64,000 nt of DNA from NCBI GenBank assembly GCA_913777945.1, contig CAJYTY010000008.1, positions 310,001 to 374,000 on the forward strand. The letters run 5' to 3'. Position 1 is the first letter of the stretch. The number at the start of each line of letters is the position of its first letter. Below are positions 59,021 to 64,000 of the stretch, piece by piece. The position numbers and the translations under genes are program-made. The DNA comes from an uncultured Acinetobacter sp. (GTDB taxonomy: Bacteria > Pseudomonadota > Gammaproteobacteria > Pseudomonadales > Moraxellaceae). The notes beneath the pieces are model-generated. The model was not told the DNA's origin. It saw nothing but the letters and a program-made list of their open reading frames with translations, and did not search any database.

Positions 59021-59485
59021 TCACTTCAAAATTGGCACAATATTTTCTTGGTACCAAATTTTAAATTTGGCGTTATCTTCATCAAAAATGGCGTTTTGCT
59101 TTTCAATGTTCTGCCGATGCTCTGATACAGATTCGGGAAACGGTAGGCTTTTACGATCAAAGAATGCTTGAGCATCTTTATACATTTGATATGTAGGATC
59201 ATCTGCCTGTTCAAAAGTATTCAATAACCATTCATTACGCATTTCATCATCTTGCTCAATTAATGCCGAGCCAATCGCTGTCATGGCATTGTTATGCATT
59301 GCTATCATTTGGCAGTGCTTGAGCTCAGTTAGATCATTCATGAACATGAAGCATTCTGATAGTTCTGCAGTTAATTCTACTTTGACGCCATTCTTGGCAG
59401 CATCACGCAAGATTTGCTTTTGACGTTCATACCAATCCCAGCGCTCCTGGGGTTTCATGTCGTTTAGTTGTTTTGGGAATATCAT
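59021..59485 (-). CDS. Phage hypothetical protein
   Basis: 154 residues, mostly helical, acidic, no recognised domain. GAGG 9 bases before the ATG. Part of the minus-strand early operon. Confidence 0.6.
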   Translation of the reverse strand: MIFPKQLNDMKPQERWDWYERQKQILRDAAKNGVKVELTAELSECFMFMNDLTELKHCQMIAMHNNAMTAIGSALIEQDDEMRNEWLLNTFEQADDPTYQMYKDAQAFFDRKSLPFPESVSEHRQNIEKQNAIFDEDNAKFKIWYQENIVPILK

Positions 59486-59494
59486 CGCATTGCC

Positions 59495-59665
59495 TCACAA
59501 ATCATCATATTCAGGATATTCATCATAGAAAGCTGATACTGGATCTTTTCCCTGTTCCCAATCTTCTAGCCAAGCCTCTTAATCAAAATGGCTATTTCCT
59601 GTATGTGCATCAAATAAACCGCTAAGAATTGATAGAAAATCTTCTTTAGACATTTTGCTTTTCAT
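59495..59665 (-). pseudogene. Small phage gene broken by an in-frame stop
   Basis: ATG 59665, with AAGGTGAAGTT before it, reads 28 codons to TAA (59581-59579). The same frame then continues for 27 coding-like codons (EAWLEDWEQGKDPVSAFYDE...) to TGA at 59497-59495. The TAA differs by one base from TAT/TAC (Tyr), so a nonsense mutation in a 56-residue protein is the simplest reading. Confidence 0.6.
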
Positions 59666-59687
59666 AACTTCACCTTTTGAGAATAAT

Positions 59688-59726
59688 TTTGCGCATAAAC
59701 ATGATTTATTTGAATTTATGCGCAAA
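59688..59726. repeat. Perfect 12-bp inverted repeat
   Basis: TTTGCGCATAAA (59688-59699) and TTTATGCGCAAA (59715-59726), 15-nt loop, just upstream of the broken small gene. In mRNA it would hide the region before its ribosome site, or it is a protein-binding site. Confidence 0.65.
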
Positions 59727-59733
59727 TAGTTGC

Positions 59734-59877
59734 TCATTTTCTCCAACGTGCTTCTTTAAATTTTGCATCGCAAATCAATGATTCGATTTCAGATGCATTC
59801 ACATTTTCAAAGATGTGATCCATTTTGCTGCCGTATACAATCAGTGTCCGGCATTGCGACGAGTATCTAAATTTCAT
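59734..59877 (-). CDS. Small phage ORF, 47 residues
   Basis: Start ATG 59877 overlaps the stop of the 318-residue gene (ATGA), with GAGG 7 bases upstream. It reads MKFRYSSQCRTL to ARWRK and ends at TGA 59736-59734. The SKMDHIFENVNASEIESLI part resembles small phage proteins in general, but I cannot name a family. Confidence 0.6.
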   Translation of the reverse strand: MKFRYSSQCRTLIVYGSKMDHIFENVNASEIESLICDAKFKEARWRK

Positions 59878-60830
59878 GGGAATGCCTCATCTATTAGATC
59901 GATGGGCGCTTCAAGCTGATTACGACGTTTGTAAACTTCGGCCATTAGAGTCGGTTGGATTCGTTCATCACGTGCTGATACATCAATCTCAAGTGCATCA
60001 AGTTCAGTTAGATCCGCTGCCTTCTGAATACGGACCAGCAGTGAAGGTGGTTCTTTAGCTTCGGGCTGAGGTAATTCAGAGAGACGACGACTAACAGCAG
60101 CATGCAAAGGGGCAGACTGTTCTTGTGTCCAGCCCTTTGTATACTTAAACAATGCATTGGCTTCTGCCGGAGATTGGGCAATTGAAGCACGTTCGATCAA
60201 ATCAGCTAGGATTGATTCAAAGTCTTCGCTGGCTTGCTCAGAACTTGGTTCACTGATTAAGGTGTCTTCAACAACATTTACAGGGCCTTGGCTTGTAATC
60301 GTAATTTCTGACTTCGTTTCTGATACAGTTTCTTCAGTTTTAGTTTCTGCATGAACTTCGGCAGTTTTCTTGCGAGTACGTTGCTTTTTCGGTTCTTCGC
60401 CCAAACGTGAGATTTTGATCTCTTCACTGATTTCGCGACCAAGTGCTTTGGATATAGCTACCAGTTGAAGTTTTGCGTTTTCAGCATCACGCTGTACAAA
60501 GCCACTTTCGATAGATTCAATAAGTGCAGCAGTTTTAAAATTAAAAACATAAATTGAAGGTGAATAGGTGCTTAGAACATAAACCTCTTGACCTTCAATG
60601 TATTCTTCAAGAGTCATCGGCTTAGCAAAGGTAATACCTGCCAATTCCATGGTTTCGATTTTGATGCAGAACTCATAGTGTGGCATCACGAACACTGTAG
60701 CTGGCATTTGATCAAGTGAACTGAAGTCTTTATCACCCGGCAATATGCCGTTACCGGCGTAACGACAAAGCACAGTTTTACGGTTTTGAAGCGCTTCAAA
60801 CGCTTCTTTAGCATTTAAAATAGTGTTCAT
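59874..60830 (-). CDS. Phage hypothetical protein
   Basis: 318 residues. N-terminal folded part (about 1-140), a Lys/Thr/Glu-rich linker (about 145-200), and a helical C-terminal part with repeat-like segments. Encoded next to an ExoX-like nuclease and a RecA/Sak4-like ATPase, so a role in phage recombination is possible; not shown by sequence. Confidence 0.6.
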   Translation of the reverse strand: MNTILNAKEAFEALQNRKTVLCRYAGNGILPGDKDFSSLDQMPATVFVMPHYEFCIKIETMELAGITFAKPMTLEEYIEGQEVYVLSTYSPSIYVFNFKTAALIESIESGFVQRDAENAKLQLVAISKALGREISEEIKISRLGEEPKKQRTRKKTAEVHAETKTEETVSETKSEITITSQGPVNVVEDTLISEPSSEQASEDFESILADLIERASIAQSPAEANALFKYTKGWTQEQSAPLHAAVSRRLSELPQPEAKEPPSLLVRIQKAADLTELDALEIDVSARDERIQPTLMAEVYKRRNQLEAPIDLIDEAFP

Positions 60831-60834
60831 TTTT

Positions 60835-61509
60835 TTATCCTTTTATCAGTGCTTTTTTAAGATATGGATCTAAGTCGGGTTGCTTCAAAAGCCAACTCAC
60901 GTAATCCGATGGAATGTCTTTAATCGCAGTGCCTTTGTATTTTCCAAAAGTGATATGAGTCGGTATGCGTGCTTGTTCAGAAAACAAATAAAGCGCTTGC
61001 AAATCTTTAATGCCGAGTCTTAAGCAAATATCCTTAAGCACAAATGCAGTCAGTAAAACGTCTTGTTTAGCGTTATGCGCGTTACGGATACTTTCTCTGG
61101 CTTTTTCAGACCCGCTAGTGAGCATATAAACTAAGGCTGAAATATTGTGTGCTTGGTCTGGGTAAACCATGCGAGCTAATGCAAGTGTGCAAATGGCTTT
61201 AGCTTTAAATTCAGGATCAGCTTTTCGAATGGCTTCAATGTCATAATCAATGTTATGACCAATGATGTACTCGCATGCCGGGGCACGGAACGTTTCAAAA
61301 CTTGGCTTTCCGGCAATGTCACTCTCAAGAATGTGGTGCACTGCCATCGCGCCGTATGAAATTGGTTCAGGACATGAGAAATACTCGTCATAGACCGCCT
61401 GTTTATCGACAGTCAGAAGACCGTCGATAAAAGAGCAGGGAATGTAGGCAATCTCAATCGGATAGCCTTTCATGTCATTCGTTTCGGTATCTAAAATGAT
61501 TGCACTCAT
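60835..61509 (-). CDS. ExoX-like 3'-5' exonuclease
   Basis: 224 residues. Exo I motif with Asp7 and Glu9 (ILDTETND), Exo II GHNIDYD, Exo III HNAKQDVLLTA, the DEDDh family pattern. The C-terminus TFGKYKGTAIKDIPSDYVSWLL is a small extra domain common in phage and ExoX-like proteins. Its ATG overlaps the stop of the ATPase gene. Confidence 0.82.
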   Translation of the reverse strand: MSAIILDTETNDMKGYPIEIAYIPCSFIDGLLTVDKQAVYDEYFSCPEPISYGAMAVHHILESDIAGKPSFETFRAPACEYIIGHNIDYDIEAIRKADPEFKAKAICTLALARMVYPDQAHNISALVYMLTSGSEKARESIRNAHNAKQDVLLTAFVLKDICLRLGIKDLQALYLFSEQARIPTHITFGKYKGTAIKDIPSDYVSWLLKQPDLDPYLKKALIKG

Positions 61510-62666
61510 GCTTTAATTTCCTGCTTAGCCAAATTTTCAATATCTGCGTGAACAGCTTGAAGCTGTGAAACTTCAATTTGCATGAGTGAATCGATTCCTA
61601 AGTGCTCACACACAGTACGTGTATCAAGACCACGCTCAGCAATAAAATCTTGAAGCTGGTCGCGCTGAGCGTCAGAGATCCCTTTGAATTCAGGAGGGTT
61701 GATCCATTTGTTACGCTCTTTGTCGAAAGTACACTTCATAGATTCAGCTTGCGCTTTTAACGCTTGGCGCATGCTTTGATAGTAGGCGTGCTCTTTATCT
61801 AATGACTCGGTGAGTTGGTTCAAATCACCAGCGTGATTGGCTTCTAAACAAGATTGCTTAAAATTGTTCAATTCTGCTTGTGCTTTGATTTCAGCAGCTT
61901 GAACAGGTGTCAGTGTGTTGATGTGGTCTTTAGCCTGCTTGAGTAAATCAGCTAAAAAAGTGGGTGAGCGTAAAAGTTCAGGAACAGGTACCTGTCCCGT
62001 GCAGATATCTTCACTGTCATCAATTTTCTGGATAAAGCCGAGACGGCCCGAGTTCTTACCATGGTGTGTTGGTGATGGATTAAACAAAATCGTACGTATT
62101 GAATCTCCATTTTGGTCTGTTGTGGAGTGGAGATATCCCATCACATCAGCCATACGATAAAGTAAGTTTCTGTTTTTGCCCGCAAGATCCGGGCGATAAA
62201 CTTTTAATTTTTCCTTGCCGGCTTCTTCTTCAACAGCATGTGCGATAAAAACAACGTCTTTACCCAGCGATTGCCATTTACGAACCATGTTCATAAATTT
62301 GGTACCAGCTAGGCCCTGTGCTTTTAAAGTTAGGGTTTTATCACGCTGTAGATTGTCACTATTTTTGGAAAGCTGATCCTTGATTGAATCCAGCATAGCG
62401 CCTACGGTGTCAGCGACTATTGTGTTGAACTCTGAATAAAAGTCATCTTTTAAGTTCTCAAGATCAAACCAGCTATCCATACGGATGATTGTTCCGCGTC
62501 GCAATTCCGCAGCTACACGATGTTGACCTTTATCAAAATCAAAAATTACGGGCTTGTTTGCTGTATGTGCAATCGCGCTTTTACCTAGACCAGGATCGGT
62601 ATATAGATAACAAATCACGCTTTCAACGAGTAATGTTTTTTCAGGGGTAAATACTTGAATAGCCAT
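61506..62666 (-). CDS. Phage RecA/Sak4-like ATPase (AAA_24)
   Basis: 386 residues from the ATG at 62666 with AAGGAG upstream; the frame extends to 62750 but this part overlaps the previous gene. Walker A DPGLGKS (24-30), Walker B-like FNTIVADTVGAM, and VVFIAHAVEEE. Such ATPases are single-strand annealing or recombinase partners in phages. C-terminal part is helical. Confidence 0.78.
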   Translation of the reverse strand: MAIQVFTPEKTLLVESVICYLYTDPGLGKSAIAHTANKPVIFDFDKGQHRVAAELRRGTIIRMDSWFDLENLKDDFYSEFNTIVADTVGAMLDSIKDQLSKNSDNLQRDKTLTLKAQGLAGTKFMNMVRKWQSLGKDVVFIAHAVEEEAGKEKLKVYRPDLAGKNRNLLYRMADVMGYLHSTTDQNGDSIRTILFNPSPTHHGKNSGRLGFIQKIDDSEDICTGQVPVPELLRSPTFLADLLKQAKDHINTLTPVQAAEIKAQAELNNFKQSCLEANHAGDLNQLTESLDKEHAYYQSMRQALKAQAESMKCTFDKERNKWINPPEFKGISDAQRDQLQDFIAERGLDTRTVCEHLGIDSLMQIEVSQLQAVHADIENLAKQEIKA

Positions 62667-62676
62667 TTTGTTCTCC

Positions 62677-62991
62677 TTATCTCGCACCAACAAAACCGCG
62701 TGTATGTTTATATGCACGACGTTCAGGTGAAGGAATATGTGTGCGCTCAAGTACCTGAGCTAGTTGCTTTTTTCTTTGGAAACGAATCTCTTGTTCAAGA
62801 TTTTTCATAATCCAAGGCTTTTCGAGCATCATTTCTGGTTGAACTGGTGTACCGCCGTGCTCAGACTCGATTCGAATATCTGAGAAGTTCAGATCAGTCG
62901 AAAATGTCTGAGGGCCTAAACGCACGTGATAACGGCCTTGCTCATCGCGTTTGATGAATTCGCGGAACGGAGTTGTATAGCGCTTTTGCAT
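62677..62991 (-). CDS. Phage hypothetical protein
   Basis: 104 residues, basic, no recognised domain. The ATG at 62991 overlaps the preceding stop, with GGGGGTG before it. Early operon member. Confidence 0.6.
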   Translation of the reverse strand: MQKRYTTPFREFIKRDEQGRYHVRLGPQTFSTDLNFSDIRIESEHGGTPVQPEMMLEKPWIMKNLEQEIRFQRKKQLAQVLERTHIPSPERRAYKHTRGFVGAR

Positions 62992-63437
62992 CACACACCC
63001 CCTAAGTGATTTTTCTCAATGTGGGTTTCAATGAGAGTGTTGATATTTCGATGATCTTCACTGACAGTGAAGTCGTGGTACTCATGACCGTTGATAGACG
63101 TAATACGATCAATGGCGAGATTTGTGATTTCTACAACTTCGCGTGATGAACCTGGTACGCCAAAATCATCATTGTGTGTTGCAAAATCAAAGCTTGTGTA
63201 AACAAAGAAGCCGTCTAACTTGATGACTGCTTTACCCGAGTGTTTGCTATCAAGCGTGATTGCAGCTATACCGTAATTAGAAGGCTGGGTAATTGGGAAA
63301 GTAGTGCGAGGCTCTTCTTTTTCAGTGACTAATGCATACGCACCAGACAAGCCGAACAATAGGGCAGAACCCACAGCAACATGCTTTAAACGAAGCTGTA
63401 TGCTCGGTGTGTTGTGATTTATTGTGTTTTGTTCCAT
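62991..63437 (-). CDS. Phage membrane-anchored hypothetical protein
   Basis: 148 residues from the ATG at 63437 (GGAG 7 bases upstream). One hydrophobic segment near residues 20-40 (VAVGSALLFGLSGAYAL), then a soluble part. First gene after the early promoter. Function unknown. Confidence 0.6.
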   Translation of the reverse strand: MEQNTINHNTPSIQLRLKHVAVGSALLFGLSGAYALVTEKEEPRTTFPITQPSNYGIAAITLDSKHSGKAVIKLDGFFVYTSFDFATHNDDFGVPGSSREVVEITNLAIDRITSINGHEYHDFTVSEDHRNINTLIETHIEKNHLGGV

Positions 63438-63453
63438 AATGAACTCCATCGTG

Positions 63454-63491
63454 AAAAGCCCTGATCGCCGTGGAAAGTTGTCAGGGCTTTT
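63454..63491. other. Leader hairpin of the phage early operon
   Basis: AAAAGCCCTGA (63454-63464) and TCAGGGCTTTT (63481-63491), 16-nt loop, between the early promoter and its first gene. It resembles a terminator in the plus direction; in the early transcript it may attenuate. Confidence 0.5.
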
Positions 63492-63509
63492 TGTTGTCTT
63501 GATGGAATC

Positions 63510-63538
63510 ATAGTAAACACAGCGTTTACTTTAGTCAA
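63510..63538 (-). promoter_or_regulatory. Phage early promoter with palindromic operator
   Basis: -35 TTGACT (63538-63533), 17-bp spacer, -10 TACTAT (63515-63510). The spacer and -10 contain AGTAAAC-5 nt-GTTTACT (63512-63530), a likely repressor site. A related weaker site is around 63546-63565. Confidence 0.65.
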
Positions 63539-63593
63539 GAATAATAGTACACAAATGTTTATTATTTTGTTTTCTTGATATTAAACATATACA

Positions 63594-63620
63594 TAAAAAA
63601 AGGCCACTTTTAGTGACCTT
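63594..63620 (-). terminator. Terminator of the repressor gene
   Basis: AAGGTCAC / GTGGCCTT stem (one G-T pair) with a T-run on the minus strand, just beyond the repressor stop. Confidence 0.75.
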
Positions 63621-63623
63621 AGA

Positions 63624-63636
63624 AAACATAGTGTTT
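63624..63636. promoter_or_regulatory. Small palindrome after the repressor stop
   Basis: AAACA-TAG-TGTTT, 13 bp; possibly another operator half-site cluster, or chance. Confidence 0.3.
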
Positions 63637-63640
63637 ATTT

Positions 63641-64000
63641 TTATGGTAGGGGATTTTGAACATTGAAAGCATAAGCCACAACACAAAAATCCTGCTCCAT
63701 TATGTCTTCAGCAGTTAAAACTTCCTCTGGATATTCTTCCTTATTGGCACTAACAATTCTCACACCACCTTTCGGCATTCTGTATAAATATTTGAATTTA
63801 AATAGCCCACCGTGATTAATAGCGTAAATCTTTCCATCAATTATGTTGGTTCGACCTACATCTACATAGACGGTTGCTCCGTTATTAATTATAGGTGTCA
63901 TTGAGTCGCCAAATGCTGTTAATGCATAAGCATTTGATGGATCAACACTATACTGTCTCAAAGTCGCTTTGCTTAATCTAAGCTTCCGTGTCTCATTACT
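63641..64000 (-). CDS. Phage S24/LexA-type repressor, C-terminal part
   Basis: The frame is open to the window edge, so the N-terminal HTH is missing; about 119 residues are seen. AFGDSMTP holds the catalytic Ser and FKFKYLYR the Lys of the S24 self-cleaving peptidase domain; VRIVSANKEEYPE follows as in CI/LexA-like repressors. Likely the lysogeny repressor, inactivated by RecA. It is on the same strand as the early operon, separated by a terminator and the operator region. Confidence 0.83.
   Translation of the reverse strand, partial: SNETRKLRLSKATLRQYSVDPSNAYALTAFGDSMTPIINNGATVYVDVGRTNIIDGKIYAINHGGLFKFKYLYRMPKGGVRIVSANKEEYPEEVLTAEDIMEQDFCVVAYAFNVQNPLP

Noticed and set aside
58484..64000. 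Self-targeting of this prophage by array spacers
   Set aside because: No spacer match was found by eye; a proper alignment search would be decisive.

Overview
The window looks like chromosomal DNA of an Acinetobacter, most likely of the A. baylyi / A. calcoaceticus kind. The evidence is moderate GC, a pqqABCDE operon with a 23-residue PqqA, a trpGDC cluster, a type I-F CRISPR-Cas locus with a GTTCGTC...TTTAGAAA repeat, and protein sequences of gamma-proteobacterial type throughout. The genus call is recognition, not a database result.

Left third (1-29958), catabolism and cofactors: the end of a glutamine-synthetase-like gene with glxBCD (split glutamate-synthase-like enzyme). Next come a LysR regulator with an NRAMP-like transporter and a 5-oxoprolinase cluster (pxpA, a DUF1445 gene, a pxpB-pxpC fusion and a biotin carboxylase/carrier). 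Then follows a ketone-body unit: thiolase, AtoE-type transporter, CoA-transferase subunits, LysR, GntP-type permease and 3-hydroxybutyrate dehydrogenase. It ends with pqqA-pqqE and a coupled dipeptidase, an NCS1 permease, a histidine kinase whose sensor is an NCS1-like transporter, and its LuxR-type response regulator.

Centre (29977-44286), type I-F CRISPR-Cas: an array of 87 repeats and 86 spacers is read on the minus strand from a leader beside cas1. The minus operon is csy1-csy2-csy3-cas6f-cas1, and cas2-3 is divergent on the plus strand. The roughly 1.07 kb between csy1 and cas2-3 holds the most interesting element. I read it as a CreTA-type RNA toxin-antitoxin guard. A mini-CRISPR on the plus strand (repeat-like copies at 40725 and 40782, both keeping the Cas6f hairpin through compensatory changes, followed by two more decayed copies at 40839 and 40899) has its own extended -10 promoter. 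Its first guide matches 19 of 23 bases of a protospacer with a 5'-CC PAM lying over the predicted start of a small upstream transcript (candidate creT) with tandem AUA codons. Beside it, divergently, lie an unlisted 29-codon ORF with a perfect Shine-Dalgarno and a 72-residue Cys-rich protein.

Right third (44336-64000): pirin, L,D-transpeptidase, hemE, a DUF817 protein, DedA, folE, xanthine dehydrogenase xdhABC, an Smr-domain protein and trpGDC. From about 58.42 kb to the end is part of a prophage: a small DNA-binding protein, small hypotheticals (one broken by a stop codon), an ExoX-like nuclease, a RecA/Sak4-like ATPase, an early promoter with a palindromic operator, and the C-terminal half of an S24/LexA-type repressor cut by the window edge. 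No integrase is visible.
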